64,000 nt of DNA from Streptomyces nigrescens (GTDB taxonomy: Bacteria > Actinomycetota > Actinomycetes > Streptomycetales > Streptomycetaceae): positions 2,108,001 through 2,172,000 of the forward strand of contig AP026073.1 in assembly GCA_024349765.1 (NCBI GenBank), given 5' to 3'. The notes below the pieces were generated by a model that saw only the letters and a list, made by a program, of their open reading frames with translations, was not told the origin of the DNA and did no database searches. The translations under genes were made by a program, and so were the position numbers. Positions within the stretch are counted from its first letter, which is position 1. Every line of letters begins with the position of its first letter. Positions 51,275 through 61,300 of the stretch are shown here, one piece after another.

Positions 51275-53041
51275 GTGGCAGCCCACGACGACGACATCAA
51301 CCGCGGCATCCGGCCGGGGCGGGGGTCTGAAGATCCCGCCGGCCAGGTTGCCTATCTCGAGCAGGAGATCGCCGTCCTGCGACGCAAGCTCGCCGACTCT
51401 CCGCGTCACACGAGGATTCTCGAAGAGCGGATCGTCGAGCTGCAGACCAACCTGGCCGGCGTCTCGGCGCAGAACGAGCGTCTCGCCAATACGCTCCGCG
51501 AGGCCCGCGACCAGATCGTCGCCCTCAAGGAAGAGGTCGACCGGCTCGCACAGCCGCCGGCCGGCTTCGGTGTCTTCCTGCAGGCGAACGAGGACGGCAC
51601 GGTCGACATTTTCACCGGAGGCAGAAAACTCCGGGTCAATGTCAGCCCGAGCGTGGAGACCGAGGACCTCAGGCGCGGCCAAGAGGTCATGCTCAACGAA
51701 GCGCTCAATGTGGTCGAGGCCATGGAGTTCGAGAGCGCCGGCGACATCGTCACCCTCAAGGAGATCCTTGAGGACGGCGTGCGCGCCCTGGTCATCGGGC
51801 ACACCGACGAGGAGCGGGTGGTGAGGCTCGCCGAGCCGCTGCTGGACACCACCATCCGCCCCGGCGACGCCCTGCTTCTCGAACCGCGCTCCGGCTACGT
51901 CTACGAAGTCATCCCGAAGAGCGAGGTCGAGGAACTCGTCCTCGAAGAGGTCCCGGACATCGACTACACCAAGATCGGCGGTCTGGGCGGCCAGATCGAG
52001 CTGATCCGGGACGCGGTCGAGCTTCCGTACCTCTACCCCGACCTCTTCAAGGAGCACGAACTCCGCCCGCCCAAGGGCGTGTTGCTCTACGGCCCGCCCG
52101 GCTGCGGCAAGACGCTCATCGCCAAGGCGGTCGCCAACTCCCTTGCCAAGAAGGTCGCCGAGGTGACCGGGCAGCCCGCGGGGAAGAGCTTCTTCCTCAA
52201 CATCAAGGGCCCCGAGCTGCTCAACAAGTACGTCGGTGAGACCGAGCGGCACATCCGGCTGGTCTTCCAGCGGGCCCGGGAGAAGGCGAGCGAGGGCACG
52301 CCCGTCATCGTCTTCTTCGACGAGATGGACTCGCTCTTCCGCACCCGCGGCTCCGGCGTCAGCTCGGACGTGGAGAACACCATCGTCCCCCAGCTGCTCT
52401 CGGAGATCGACGGCGTCGAGGGCCTGGAGAACGTGATCGTGATCGGTGCCTCCAACCGGGAGGACATGATCGACCCGGCGATTCTGCGGCCCGGTCGTCT
52501 CGACGTGAAAATCAAGATCGAGCGCCCGGACGCGGAAGCCGCCAAGGACATCTTCTCGAAGTACCTCACGGAAAACCTCCCGCTGCACTCCGACGACCTC
52601 GCCGAGCACGGCGACTCGCGCAAGGCCGCGGTCAGCGGGATGATCCAGTCGGTCGTCGAGCAGATGTACGCGGAATCCGAGGAAAACCGCTTCCTGGAGG
52701 TCACCTATGCCAATGGTGACAAGGAAGTCCTCTACTTCAAGGACTTCAACTCCGGTGCGATGATCGAAAACATCGTAGGACGAGCAAAGAAGATGGCCAT
52801 CAAGGCCTTCCTCGAACACAATCAGAAGGGTCTACGGGTCTCCCACCTCCTCCAGGCTTGCGTGGACGAGTTCAAGGAGAACGAGGACCTGCCCAACACC
52901 ACGAACCCGGACGACTGGGCCCGGATCTCCGGAAAGAAGGGCGAGCGGATCGTATACATCCGCACTCTGGTCACCGGAAAACAAGGCGCCGACACCGGTC
53001 GCTCCATCGACACGGTGGCGAATACCGGCCAATACCTGTAA
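51275..53041 (+). CDS. arc: Proteasome-activating AAA+ ATPase Arc (Mpa)
   Basis: A 588-residue hexameric unfoldase that binds Pup-tagged proteins and threads them into the 20S proteasome. An N-terminal coiled coil (about 25-95) is the Pup-binding part. Interdomain OB folds follow (about 97-225). The AAA+ domain has Walker A GPPGCGKT (273-280) and Walker [10 protein letters not shown] (about 344-352). The C-terminal end is GQYL, whose penultimate Tyr is the gate-opening proteasome docking motif. The GTG start 51275 follows GGAGGTGAGG; an upstream TTG is in frame but overlaps that site. It heads the Pup-proteasome locus. Confidence 0.96.
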   Translation: MAAHDDDINRGIRPGRGSEDPAGQVAYLEQEIAVLRRKLADSPRHTRILEERIVELQTNLAGVSAQNERLANTLREARDQIVALKEEVDRLAQPPAGFGVFLQANEDGTVDIFTGGRKLRVNVSPSVETEDLRRGQEVMLNEALNVVEAMEFESAGDIVTLKEILEDGVRALVIGHTDEERVVRLAEPLLDTTIRPGDALLLEPRSGYVYEVIPKSEVEELVLEEVPDIDYTKIGGLGGQIELIRDAVELPYLYPDLFKEHELRPPKGVLLYGPPGCGKTLIAKAVANSLAKKVAEVTGQPAGKSFFLNIKGPELLNKYVGETERHIRLVFQRAREKASEGTPVIVFFDEMDSLFRTRGSGVSSDVENTIVPQLLSEIDGVEGLENVIVIGASNREDMIDPAILRPGRLDVKIKIERPDAEAAKDIFSKYLTENLPLHSDDLAEHGDSRKAAVSGMIQSVVEQMYAESEENRFLEVTYANGDKEVLYFKDFNSGAMIENIVGRAKKMAIKAFLEHNQKGLRVSHLLQACVDEFKENEDLPNTTNPDDWARISGKKGERIVYIRTLVTGKQGADTGRSIDTVANTGQYL

Positions 53042-53206
53042 CACCGCTCTCCGGCTGCGGATGTCCTGCACGGGGCGTCCGCAGCCGGACGCATTTCCGG
53101 GGACGCCGCAGCCGCCCCATTTCAGAGCGATGGACCAGGGAAAACCGGACTGGAGCAATGACTGTAATGATCTCCCCAGCGCCGCAAAGGCGTTCTAGGC
53201 TCTTCG

Positions 53207-53268
53207 GTACCGCTGCGTCACGCTGTGCGGGCGTGGGGCACGCACGCGGAACGGAAGCGCAGCGGTAC
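53207..53268 (+). promoter_or_regulatory. Inverted repeat in the dop leader
   Basis: GTACCGCTGCG (53207-53217) and CGCAGCGGTAC (53258-53268) are perfect 11-base arms around a 40-base loop that itself can pair (TGCG...CGCA). The structure ends 47 bases before the dop start. It could be an attenuator, an arc terminator or a protein site. Confidence 0.5.
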
Positions 53269-53315
53269 TTGAGCGCCGACCCCATCCGGGGGCGCCGCCG
53301 GGCAAGGAGGGCCGC

Positions 53316-54827
53316 ATGACCGTACGGCGAGTAATGGGAATCGAGACGGAGTACGGGATCTCCGTCCCCGGCCACCCGAACGCCAATGCCATGCTCACCT
53401 CATCCCAGGTCGTCAACGCCTACGCGGCCGCGATGCACCGGGCACGCCGTGCCCGCTGGGATTTCGAGGAGGAGAACCCGCTGCGGGACGCCCGCGGCTT
53501 CGACCTCGCACGCGAGAACGCCGACGCCAGCCAGCTCACGGACGAGGACATCGGCCTGGCCAATGTGATCCTCACGAACGGTGCCAGGCTCTACGTCGAC
53601 CACGCACACCCCGAATACAGCGCCCCCGAGGTCACCAACCCCCGCGACGCCGTCCTGTGGGACAAGGCCGGCGAACGGATCATGGCCGAGGCCGCCGAGC
53701 GGGCCGCCCAGGTACCCGGCGCCCAGCCCATCCACCTCTACAAGAACAACACCGACAACAAGGGCGCCTCCTACGGCACGCACGAGAACTACCTGATGAA
53801 ACGGGAGACCCCGTTCTCGGACATCGTGCGCCACCTGACCCCGTTCTTCGTCTCCCGCCAGGTCGTCACCGGCGCCGGACGGGTCGGTATCGGCCAGGAC
53901 GGCCACGAGCACGGCTTCCAGCTCAGCCAGCGCGCCGACTACTTCGAGGTGGAGGTCGGCCTGGAGACGACCCTCAAGCGGCCCATCATCAACACCCGCG
54001 ACGAGCCGCACGCCGACGCCGAGAAATACCGCCGGCTGCACGTGATCATCGGCGACGCGAACCTCTCCGAGATCTCGACGTACCTCAAGCTGGGCACCAC
54101 CTCCCTCGTCCTGTCCATGATCGAAGACGGCTTCATCGCCGTCGACCTGGCCGTCGAGCAGCCCGTCCGCACCCTCCACCAGGTCTCGCACGACCCCACA
54201 CTGCAGCGCCTGATCACCCTCCGCAGCGGCCGCACGCTCACCGCCGTCCAGCTCCAGATGGAGTACTTCGAGCTGGCCCGCAAATACGTGGAGGACCGTT
54301 ACGGAGCGGATGCGGACGAGCAGACCAAGGACGTCCTGACCAGGTGGGAGGACGTGCTGGGCCGGCTGGAGAACGACCCGATGAGCCTCTCGGGCGAGCT
54401 GGACTGGGTGGCCAAGCGGGAGCTCATGGAGGGCTACCGCCGCCGTGACGGTCTGGACTGGGACGCCGCCCGGCTGCACCTCATCGACCTGCAGTACGCC
54501 GACGTACGGCCCGAGAAGGGCCTGTACAACCGTCTGGCGGCCCGCGGCAAGATGAAGCGCCTCCTGGACGAGCCCGAGGTCCAGCGGGCCCAGCAGAAGC
54601 CTCCGGAGGACACCAGGGCCTACTTCCGGGGCCGCTGCCTGGACCAGTACGCCGACGACGTAGCCGCCGCCTCGTGGGATTCGGTCATCTTCGACCTCCC
54701 CGGCCGCGACTCCCTGCAGCGGGTCCCCACCCTGGAGCCGCTGCGCGGCACCCGTAAGCACGTCAAGGAGCTGCTCGACCGCTGCCGGACCGCGGAGGAG
54801 CTGGTGAGGACGCTGTCCGGCCGCTGA
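53316..54827 (+). CDS. dop: Depupylase / Pup deamidase Dop
   Basis: A 503-residue carboxylate-amine-ligase-fold enzyme that cleaves the isopeptide bond between Pup and lysine. In species whose Pup ends in Gln it also deamidates Pup. Signatures are GIETEYGIS (Glu10 metal ligand), catalytic Asp95 in [30 protein letters not shown] and [19 protein letters not shown]. The insertion at about residues 40-75, the Dop loop, separates it from PafA. ATG 53316, with AAGGAGGGCC upstream. It lies between arc and pup. Confidence 0.96.
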   Translation: MTVRRVMGIETEYGISVPGHPNANAMLTSSQVVNAYAAAMHRARRARWDFEEENPLRDARGFDLARENADASQLTDEDIGLANVILTNGARLYVDHAHPEYSAPEVTNPRDAVLWDKAGERIMAEAAERAAQVPGAQPIHLYKNNTDNKGASYGTHENYLMKRETPFSDIVRHLTPFFVSRQVVTGAGRVGIGQDGHEHGFQLSQRADYFEVEVGLETTLKRPIINTRDEPHADAEKYRRLHVIIGDANLSEISTYLKLGTTSLVLSMIEDGFIAVDLAVEQPVRTLHQVSHDPTLQRLITLRSGRTLTAVQLQMEYFELARKYVEDRYGADADEQTKDVLTRWEDVLGRLENDPMSLSGELDWVAKRELMEGYRRRDGLDWDAARLHLIDLQYADVRPEKGLYNRLAARGKMKRLLDEPEVQRAQQKPPEDTRAYFRGRCLDQYADDVAAASWDSVIFDLPGRDSLQRVPTLEPLRGTRKHVKELLDRCRTAEELVRTLSGR

Positions 54828-55016
54828 GGAACGGCAGGTGCACGACAGAATCCGCGGCGATCGCCGGCCGATTCACGGCTGAAATCGTCGCGGTACGGGA
54901 ATCATCGAGGTGACCACCGGGCGTTGCAGCAACAGCAGGGCCGATGTCGGACCCTGCTTGTAGGGTCGGATCTTGAAGGTCACATCGAGCGGGGCAAACC
55001 GAGCGGGGTGAGGGAT

Positions 55017-55235
55017 ATGGCGACCAAGGACAGCGGCGGCGGACAGGCAAAGGCCACCCGTTCCACCGAGGAGGTCGAGGAGCAGGCGCAGGACGCGCAG
55101 GTCTCCGAGGACCTCAAGGAACGGCAGGAGAAGCTGAGCGACGACGTGGACTCCGTCCTGGACGAGATCGACGACGTCCTCGAGGAGAATGCTGAGGACT
55201 TCGTGCGTTCCTTCGTGCAAAAGGGCGGAGAGTAG
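55017..55235 (+). CDS. pup: Prokaryotic ubiquitin-like protein Pup (C-terminal Glu)
   Basis: A 72-residue intrinsically disordered tag attached to substrate lysines by PafA. It is strongly acidic, with the conserved C-terminal half ending ENAEDFVRSFVQKGGE. The last codons are GGC GGA GAG TAG, so Glu is encoded directly and no Gln-to-Glu deamidation is needed. The helical part (about 20-60) binds the Arc coiled coil. ATG 55017 lies behind GTGAGGGAT. It is followed by a damaged endonuclease gene and then the proteasome subunit genes. Confidence 0.95.
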   Translation: MATKDSGGGQAKATRSTEEVEEQAQDAQVSEDLKERQEKLSDDVDSVLDEIDDVLEENAEDFVRSFVQKGGE

Positions 55236-55293
55236 ACCACCTTAGCCTTCGCATCGAAGGTGGCGGGGTGGGTGAGCGACGGATGAACAGCGT

Positions 55294-55553
55294 GCGAAGC
55301 GCTGCGCGCGGTGCGGCCCGGCCGGACCGCGCGCACGCTTCGCCCCGGTCCCGGCCCGCGGCAGAACGATCAGCATGTGGATCACACCCACGAGCCGGGT
55401 AAGGTCCGGGACGTACCGTGCATCAACTGCAACTCGGCACTCGGCAAGTTGAGGGATGACCCGGGCGCACTCCGCAGGGCCATCGCATATCCGGAAGGAA
55501 ACGTGTGGAAGCCAATACTCGAAGCACCGGGCGTCTACCAGCTGCCTTCCTGA
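55294..55553 (+). pseudogene. Remnant of an endonuclease VII-type HNH gene
   Basis: A readable piece (QHVDHTHEPGKVRDVPCINC and [20 protein letters not shown]) matches the C-terminal half of the recombination endonuclease VII family (VDH, VR, CxxCN). The Zn-knuckle start AKRCARC is present at about 55294-55314, but in another frame. The middle of the usual protein is missing, and no start codon with a ribosome binding site precedes it. In relatives an intact gene stands between pup and prcB. Here it appears shortened and frameshifted. Its end overlaps prcB by 49 bases, so translation through it might still couple to prcB. Confidence 0.65.
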
Positions 55554-56350
55554 CGCCTGGATCCTCGTCGTTCATGGACTTTCTCGGTGCGCACGCACCC
55601 GATCTGCTGCCGGGCAACCGCCCGTTGCCGCCGGTGCAGGGGGCCATCGAGGCGCCGCACGGCACGACGATCGTGGCGGCGACCTTCCCCGGGGGAGTGG
55701 TGCTGGCCGGCGACCGGCGGGCGACGATGGGCAATGTCATTGCGCAGCGTGATATCGAGAAGGTTTTCCCGGCCGACGAATACAGCGCGGTCGGTATCGC
55801 CGGCACCGCCGGTCTCGCCGTCGAAATGGTCAAGCTGTTCCAGCTGGAGCTGGAGCACTTCGAAAAGGTCGAAGGCGCCCAACTCTCCCTGGAGGGCAAG
55901 GCGAACCGCCTGTCGACGATGATCCGCAGCAATCTCGGCATGGCGATGCAGGGACTGGCCGTGGTGCCGCTCTTCGCCGGTTACGACCTCGACCGCGAGA
56001 AGGGCCGGATCTTCTCGTACGACGTCACCGGCGGTCGCTCCGAGGAGCAGGGCTTCGCCGCGACCGGCTCCGGCTCGGTCTTCGCGCGCAGCGCGCTGAA
56101 GAAGCTCTACCAGGAGGACTTCACGGAGAGTCAGGCCGCCACCGCGGTCGTCCAGGCCCTGTACGACGCGGCGGACGACGACTCGGCGACCGGTGGGCCC
56201 GACATGGCGCGGCGGATCTACCCGATCGTCACGGTGATCACCGACGAGGGCTTCCGGAAGCTGGCCGACGGGGAGGTCGCGGACATCGCCCGTGCCATTC
56301 ACGAGCGCCGCCTCCAGCAGCCCGACGGCCCGCGGGCCGCGCTGCTCTGA
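55505..56350 (+). CDS. prcB: Proteasome beta subunit PrcB
   Basis: A 281-residue catalytic subunit of the 20S proteasome. A 53-residue propeptide is removed to expose Thr54 (PHG before [11 protein letters not shown]), the N-terminal nucleophile. Asp and Lys partners are in [13 protein letters not shown]. The sequence is almost the same as I recall for S. coelicolor. The start is GTG 55505; a GTG two bases earlier is out of frame. AAGGAAAC lies upstream. Followed by prcA after 63 bases. Confidence 0.97.
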   Translation: MEANTRSTGRLPAAFLTPGSSSFMDFLGAHAPDLLPGNRPLPPVQGAIEAPHGTTIVAATFPGGVVLAGDRRATMGNVIAQRDIEKVFPADEYSAVGIAGTAGLAVEMVKLFQLELEHFEKVEGAQLSLEGKANRLSTMIRSNLGMAMQGLAVVPLFAGYDLDREKGRIFSYDVTGGRSEEQGFAATGSGSVFARSALKKLYQEDFTESQAATAVVQALYDAADDDSATGGPDMARRIYPIVTVITDEGFRKLADGEVADIARAIHERRLQQPDGPRAALL

Positions 56351-56413
56351 CGGGACGGACGTTCCGCAATGCCGCCACTGAGAGAGCTTTTGACAGGAAG
56401 GGACGGATAGCCG

Positions 56414-57289
56414 GTGTCGACGCCGTTCTATGTCTCACCCCAGCAGGCCATGGCCGACCGCGCCGAATACGCCCGCAAGGGCATTGCGCGCGGCCGCAGC
56501 GTCGTGGTGCTGCAGTACACCGACGGCGTGGTTTTCGTCGCCGAGAATCCCTCCCGGGCCCTGCACAAGGTCAGCGAGATCTATGACCGGATCGCCTTTG
56601 CGGCGGTCGGGAAATACAACGAGTTCGAGAATCTGCGGATCGGCGGGGTGCGCTATGCCGATCTGCGGGGTTACACCTACGACCGCGAGGACGTGACCGC
56701 GCGCGGTCTCGCCAATGTCTACGCCCAGACGCTCGGCACGATCTTCTCCAGCGCCGCCGAGAAGCCGTACGAGGTCGAGCTGATCGTCGCCGAGGTGGGC
56801 AGTGCCCCCGAGGAGGACCAGATCTACCGGCTGCCGCACGACGGCTCGATCGTCGACGAGCACGGCTCGGTGGCGGTCGGCGGCAACGCGGACCAGATCA
56901 GCAGCTATCTGGACCAGCGGCACCGCGACGGCATGACGCTGTCGGAGGCGCTGAAGCTGGCCGTGGAGTCCCTGTCGCGGGACAACAACGGCGGCGAGCG
57001 CCGGCTGACCGCGGAGCAGCTGGAGGTGGCGACGCTGGACCGTACGCGGCCGCAGCAGCGCAAGTTCAAGCGGATCCTGGGCCGCCAGTTGTCCCGCCTC
57101 CTGGAGGAGAGCGGTCCGGCGGGCGCCGAGGAGCCGGCGGCGGACGCGGACGCCGGTGCCGGGGAGTCCGGGGCCACCGCGGAGGGCGCCGGCGGCAAGG
57201 GCGCCAAGGGCGGTGCCACGGACAAGGACGTCAAGAACGTCAAGAACGTCAAGGGCAAGGACGGTCCGGACGGCGAACCGCTGCTGTAA
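56414..57289 (+). CDS. prcA: Proteasome alpha subunit PrcA
   Basis: A 291-residue non-catalytic outer-ring subunit that forms the gate of the proteasome and receives the Arc C-termini. The alpha N-terminal extension [20 protein letters not shown] and the core [20 protein letters not shown] are clear. The last 55 residues are an Ala/Gly/Asp/Lys-rich, probably disordered tail (from about 235) ending EPLL. GTG 56414 has GGAAGGGACGG upstream. Cotranscribed with prcB. Confidence 0.96.
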   Translation: MSTPFYVSPQQAMADRAEYARKGIARGRSVVVLQYTDGVVFVAENPSRALHKVSEIYDRIAFAAVGKYNEFENLRIGGVRYADLRGYTYDREDVTARGLANVYAQTLGTIFSSAAEKPYEVELIVAEVGSAPEEDQIYRLPHDGSIVDEHGSVAVGGNADQISSYLDQRHRDGMTLSEALKLAVESLSRDNNGGERRLTAEQLEVATLDRTRPQQRKFKRILGRQLSRLLEESGPAGAEEPAADADAGAGESGATAEGAGGKGAKGGATDKDVKNVKNVKGKDGPDGEPLL

Positions 57290-57333
57290 GGACGGTTTCC
57301 GGGCGGCTGCCCGGTGTGCGCGCCCCGGTGGGG

Positions 57334-58410
57334 TCACTCCCCGCCGGGGCGCGCCGCGTTTCCGGCGCCGGCCGGCGGCGGGGCGGTGGAGCCGCGGGGG
57401 ACCAGTTCGACCGGCAGGGTGGGTTCCTGCGCGGGGCGGCCGTCGAGCACGGCCATCAGGGCACGCATCCCGGCCTCGCCGAACTCCTCGGCGGGCAGCC
57501 GTACGGTGGTCAGCTCGGGTTCCACGGCGACCGCGAGGGCGAGGTCGTCGAAGCCGGTCACCGAGACGTCCTCGGGGACGCGCAGGCCGAGGCGGCGGAC
57601 GGCCTTGCAGGCGCCGGCGGCGATGATGTCGTCGTCGCAGAGCAGGGCGGTGGGGCGGGGGCCGGGGCCGGCCAGCGCGGCGTGTGCGGCCCGCAGACCG
57701 GCGTCGACGCCGAGGGCGGTGGGTTGCCGGCGCAGCAGCGTGCCGGGGACCGCGTCGAGGGCCTCGGTGACGGCCCGGGCGCGTACCTCGAAGGTCCAGG
57801 AGCGGACGTCGGCGGCGAGGTGGGTGATGCGGCGGTGCCCGAGCGCGGTCAGATGGCCGGTCAACTGCCGTGCGCCGGCGGCGATGTCGAGGTTGACGGT
57901 GGCGGTCGCGCGCGCGTCGTCGGGGTCGCTGTCGAGCATCACCAGGGGGAGGTCGGCGGCGCGCAGGGGGGTGAGGGCCTCGGCGGCCATGGAGGAGGCG
58001 ATCACTCCGTCGAGGGTGGCGGCCGCGGAGTCGAAGGGGTCGCGGGCGGGGCCGATGCCCTCGGGGGAGGGATAGAGGACGACGCCGAAGCCGTGGTCGG
58101 CGGCGATCCGGGCGGCCCCGGTGTAGACCCGGGCGAAGAATTCGGTGGTGAGGGCGGGGACGACGAGGAGCACGGTGCGGGTGCGGCCCATGCGGAGGCT
58201 GCGGGCGGCGAGGTTGGGGCGGTAGCCCAGCTCGCGGGCGGCCGCGCGGACCGCCTCGGCCTTCCCGGGGGAGACCCGGCCGCGCCATTTGTCACCGAGG
58301 ACGAGCGAGACGGCGGCCTGGGAGACACCGGCGGCCCGGGCCACATCGCGGCTGGTGGTGCGGGCGGCGGCCGGGCGCCGGCCGGGGGTCGTGGCCTTCT
58401 GGCTGGTCAC
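57334..58410 (-). CDS. LacI-family transcriptional regulator
   Basis: A 358-residue repressor. It has an N-terminal LacI helix-turn-helix (about 17-65; TSRDVARAAGVSQAAVSLVL, hinge NLAARSLR) and a periplasmic-binding-protein-like effector domain (about 75-340) ending with a disordered tail. It is divergent from the MFS gene with a shared operator (58466-58496) between them. It therefore most likely represses that transporter and itself. The inducer is unknown. GTG start at 58408-58410. Confidence 0.92.
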   Translation of the reverse strand: MTSQKATTPGRRPAAARTTSRDVARAAGVSQAAVSLVLGDKWRGRVSPGKAEAVRAAARELGYRPNLAARSLRMGRTRTVLLVVPALTTEFFARVYTGAARIAADHGFGVVLYPSPEGIGPARDPFDSAAATLDGVIASSMAAEALTPLRAADLPLVMLDSDPDDARATATVNLDIAAGARQLTGHLTALGHRRITHLAADVRSWTFEVRARAVTEALDAVPGTLLRRQPTALGVDAGLRAAHAALAGPGPRPTALLCDDDIIAAGACKAVRRLGLRVPEDVSVTGFDDLALAVAVEPELTTVRLPAEEFGEAGMRALMAVLDGRPAQEPTLPVELVPRGSTAPPPAGAGNAARPGGE

Positions 58411-58465
58411 GGGGTGTCTCGCTCCTCACTCGGGCGCTGCGGGGTGGACCGCGGGTTGCCGCCAT

Positions 58466-58496
58466 GGTACGTATGACGGTGGAAGTTATACGTAAC
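58466..58496. promoter_or_regulatory. Inverted repeat, candidate LacI-family operator
   Basis: GGTACGTATGAC (58466-58477) and GTTATACGTAAC (58485-58496) are inverted copies (10 of 12 positions) separated by GGTGGAA. Each half contains a TACGTA/ATACGT core. They lie between the divergent LacI and MFS genes, 39 bases before the MFS start. Confidence 0.7.
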
Positions 58497-58534
58497 ACGG
58501 CCGTCCGGGCCGGACCTGACAGGAAGGGGCGGGA

Positions 58535-59794
58535 ATGGCCGCGGGGTATGCGGAGCTGCTGAGAACCCGGCATGCGGCCCGGCTGCTGGCCGGGACGCTG
58601 GTCGGCCGGCTGCCGAACGCCACCGCCGCGCTGGCGGTGGTGCTGTTCGCCCGGGCCGAGGGCGGCAGCTACGCCCTGGCCGGCGCGCTCTCGGCGGTCT
58701 ACGGCGTGTGCAACGCGATCGGCCAGCCGCTGCTCGGCCGGGCCGTGGACCTCTACGGGCAGCCGCGGGTGATGCTGCCCGCGTCGGTGCTCTCCGCCCT
58801 CGGCATGGCGTTGCTGGCGGCCGTCGGCCTGGACGTGCTGTGGCTCGCCTACGCGGCCATGGTGATCGCCGGTTTCTTCACGCCCCCTCTGGAGGGCGGG
58901 CTGCGGGCGCTGTGGCCGGGCGTCCTGAAGCGCGCGGACCGGGTGCACGCCGCCTACGCGCTGGACGCGGTGGCGCAGGAAGTCATGTTCGCGGTGGGTC
59001 CGTTGCTGGTGACGCTGTGCGTGGCGGCGTGGTCGGCGGGGGCCGCACTGCTGGTCATCAACGCGATGGGGGTGCTCGGCGCGCTCTCGGTCGTCGTCTC
59101 ACCGCCCTCCCGGCAGTGGCGCAGCGGCCCGCGCGAGGCGCACTGGCTGGGCGCGCTGCGGTCGGCCGGGATGCTGGTGCTGATCGGGGCGTTCTTCTTC
59201 GTGGGCCTGGCGCTGGGGTCGATCGCGGTCGCGGCCGTGGCGTACGCGGACGAGCACGGCGGCGGGATGGTCTCCAGCTATCTGCTCTCCGCGCTGGGCG
59301 CCGGGGCGCTGGCCGGCGGGCTGGTCTACGGGGCGCGGGACTGGCCGGGGCACCCGGAGAACCGGCTGCGGCTGCTGATCGGCCTGCTGGCGCTGGGGTA
59401 TCTGCCGCTGGTCCTGGTCCCCGGCGTGGCCGGGATGACCGCGCTGACCGGTGTCGCCGGGGTGTTCCTGGCGCCGGCGCTGGCCTGTGCGTTCGTGGTG
59501 GTGGACCGGCATGCGCCCAAGGGCACGGTCACGGAGGCGTTTTCGTGGCTGGTGACGACCTTCGGGGTCGGTTCGGCGGTGGGTGCGTCGGTGGCGGGCC
59601 CGGCCGTGGAGGGCGGCGGCGCGCAGGCCGGCTTCGCGGTGGCCGGGGCGGGCGGACTCGCCGCGCTGCTCGTCCTTTTGTCGACGAAGCGATTTCTCGG
59701 GGAGCCCGGGCGGCCTACGGCGGGTGCGACCCCGGCGGAAAATGATCGAAACGGGGCCGCCGAACCCGGTTTCAGAGCAGGCCATCAGGCGTAA
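58535..59794 (+). CDS. MFS transporter
   Basis: A 419-residue membrane protein with about 12 helices and the loop motif GRAVDLYGQPRV after helix 2, typical of major facilitator exporters. The C-terminal 35 residues are hydrophilic. The substrate is unknown. Members with this N-terminus (LLRTRHAARLLAGTLVGRLP) are common in streptomycetes, inside the proteasome locus. ATG 58535 follows AGGAAGGGGCGGGA. It is divergent from its likely LacI regulator and ends nine bases before pafA. Confidence 0.9.
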   Translation: MAAGYAELLRTRHAARLLAGTLVGRLPNATAALAVVLFARAEGGSYALAGALSAVYGVCNAIGQPLLGRAVDLYGQPRVMLPASVLSALGMALLAAVGLDVLWLAYAAMVIAGFFTPPLEGGLRALWPGVLKRADRVHAAYALDAVAQEVMFAVGPLLVTLCVAAWSAGAALLVINAMGVLGALSVVVSPPSRQWRSGPREAHWLGALRSAGMLVLIGAFFFVGLALGSIAVAAVAYADEHGGGMVSSYLLSALGAGALAGGLVYGARDWPGHPENRLRLLIGLLALGYLPLVLVPGVAGMTALTGVAGVFLAPALACAFVVVDRHAPKGTVTEAFSWLVTTFGVGSAVGASVAGPAVEGGGAQAGFAVAGAGGLAALLVLLSTKRFLGEPGRPTAGATPAENDRNGAAEPGFRAGHQA

Positions 59795-59797
59795 TGT
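59770..59797 (+). promoter_or_regulatory. Candidate promoter of leaderless pafA
   Basis: TTTCAG (59770-59775) and TAATGT (59792-59797) are 16 bases apart. The -10-like element ends six bases before the pafA ATG, and no ribosome binding site precedes that ATG. The promoter would lie inside the end of the MFS gene. Confidence 0.5.
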
Positions 59798-59803
59798 TCA
59801 GTC

Positions 59804-61165
59804 ATGGACCGCCGCATTTTCGGGCTGGAGAACGAGTACGGCGTCACGTGCACGTTCAGGGGACAGCGCCGACTGTCGCCTGACGAAGTGGCGCGGTACC
59901 TCTTCCGCCGTGTCGTGTCATGGGGCCGCAGCAGCAATGTCTTCCTGCGGAACGGCGCCCGCCTGTACTTGGACGTGGGCTCGCACCCGGAATACGCAAC
60001 TCCCGAGTGCGACAACGTGACCGAGCTGGTCACTCACGACAAGGCCGGTGAGCGCATTCTCGAAGGCCTGCTCGTCGACGCCGAGCGCCGCCTGCATGAG
60101 GAGGGAATCGCGGGCGACGTCTATCTGTTCAAGAACAACACCGATTCGGCGGGAAACTCCTACGGCTGTCACGAGAATTACCTCGTCGCCCGCCACGGCG
60201 AGTTCTCCCGGCTCGCGGACATCCTCATTCCGTTCCTGGTCACCCGCCAGCTGCTGTGCGGCGCGGGCAAGGTCCTGCAGACGCCGCGGGGCGCCGTCTA
60301 CTGCGTCAGCCAGCGCGCGGAGCACATCTGGGAGGGCGTCTCCTCGGCGACCACCCGCTCCCGCCCGATCATCAACACCCGTGACGAACCGCATGCGGAC
60401 GCCGAGCGCTACCGCCGGCTGCACGTCATCGTCGGCGACTCGAACATGTCCGAGACGACGATGATGCTCAAGGTGGGCGCCACGGACCTCGTTCTGCGGA
60501 TGATCGAGGCGGGCACGGTCATGCGCGATCTGACGCTGGAGAATCCGATCCGCGCGATCCGCGAGGTCAGCCACGACACCACCGGACAGCGCAAGGTGCG
60601 GCTGGCCAGCGGGCGGGAGGCCTCGGCGCTCGAAGTCCAGCAGGAGTACTACGAAAAGGCGGTGGATTTCTGCGACCGCCGCGGAATCCGCACCGGTCTC
60701 GTGGAGCGCGTACTGGAACTGTGGGGCCGCACCCTGGAGGCGATCCGGGACCAGGAACTGGACCGCATCTCGACCGAGATCGACTGGGTGATGAAACATC
60801 AGCTGATCGAGCGGTACCGCACGAAGAACAACATCACGATGTCCCACCCACGAGTGGCGCAGATAGACCTCGCGTATCACGACATTCACCGCCGCCGGGG
60901 GCTTTACTACCTCCTGGAGCGGAAGGGTCAAGCCGCGCGGATCTGCAATGACTTGAAGATCTTCGAGGGCAAGTCGGTGCCCCCGCAGACGACTCGGGCC
61001 CGGCTGCGCGGTGACTTCATCCGCCGGGCGCAGGAACAGCGCCGGGATTTCACCGTCGACTGGGTGCACCTCAAGCTCAATGACCAGGCGCAGCGTACGG
61101 TCCTGTGCAAGGACCCGTTCCGTTCGGTGGACGACCGGGTGGAGAAGCTGATCGCCGGGATGTGA
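59804..61165 (+). CDS. pafA: Pup--protein ligase PafA
   Basis: A 453-residue ligase that uses ATP to phosphorylate the C-terminal Glu of Pup and joins it to substrate lysines. Signatures are FGLENEYG (Glu9 metal ligand), catalytic Asp57 in [34 protein letters not shown] and [19 protein letters not shown]. It lacks the Dop loop. ATG 59804, apparently leaderless. It is separated from pup-prcBA by the LacI/MFS pair, and two FKBP genes follow. Confidence 0.96.
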   Translation: MDRRIFGLENEYGVTCTFRGQRRLSPDEVARYLFRRVVSWGRSSNVFLRNGARLYLDVGSHPEYATPECDNVTELVTHDKAGERILEGLLVDAERRLHEEGIAGDVYLFKNNTDSAGNSYGCHENYLVARHGEFSRLADILIPFLVTRQLLCGAGKVLQTPRGAVYCVSQRAEHIWEGVSSATTRSRPIINTRDEPHADAERYRRLHVIVGDSNMSETTMMLKVGATDLVLRMIEAGTVMRDLTLENPIRAIREVSHDTTGQRKVRLASGREASALEVQQEYYEKAVDFCDRRGIRTGLVERVLELWGRTLEAIRDQELDRISTEIDWVMKHQLIERYRTKNNITMSHPRVAQIDLAYHDIHRRRGLYYLLERKGQAARICNDLKIFEGKSVPPQTTRARLRGDFIRRAQEQRRDFTVDWVHLKLNDQAQRTVLCKDPFRSVDDRVEKLIAGM

Positions 61166-61300
61166 CCCGCGGGGAATGCGGAGATGTGCCGGGAGCCGAG
61201 TGCTCCCGGCACATTGCTGTGTTGTGCCGGGAAAGGTCCACGGGATCAGGTCGTAGAGTGGCGGGCATTGCCCACCACCCCACGAGCCCGAGTTGGACTG

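Noticed and set aside
51026-52819. Minus-strand reading frame continuous with the ferredoxin
   Set aside because: The extension covers the complement of arc and has no resemblance to a protein; the ferredoxin starts at the ATG ending at 51025.
55311-55553. An intact 80-residue HNH protein gene
   Set aside because: No ribosome binding site at its first start codon, and the upstream part of the family is in another frame; a remnant is the better reading.
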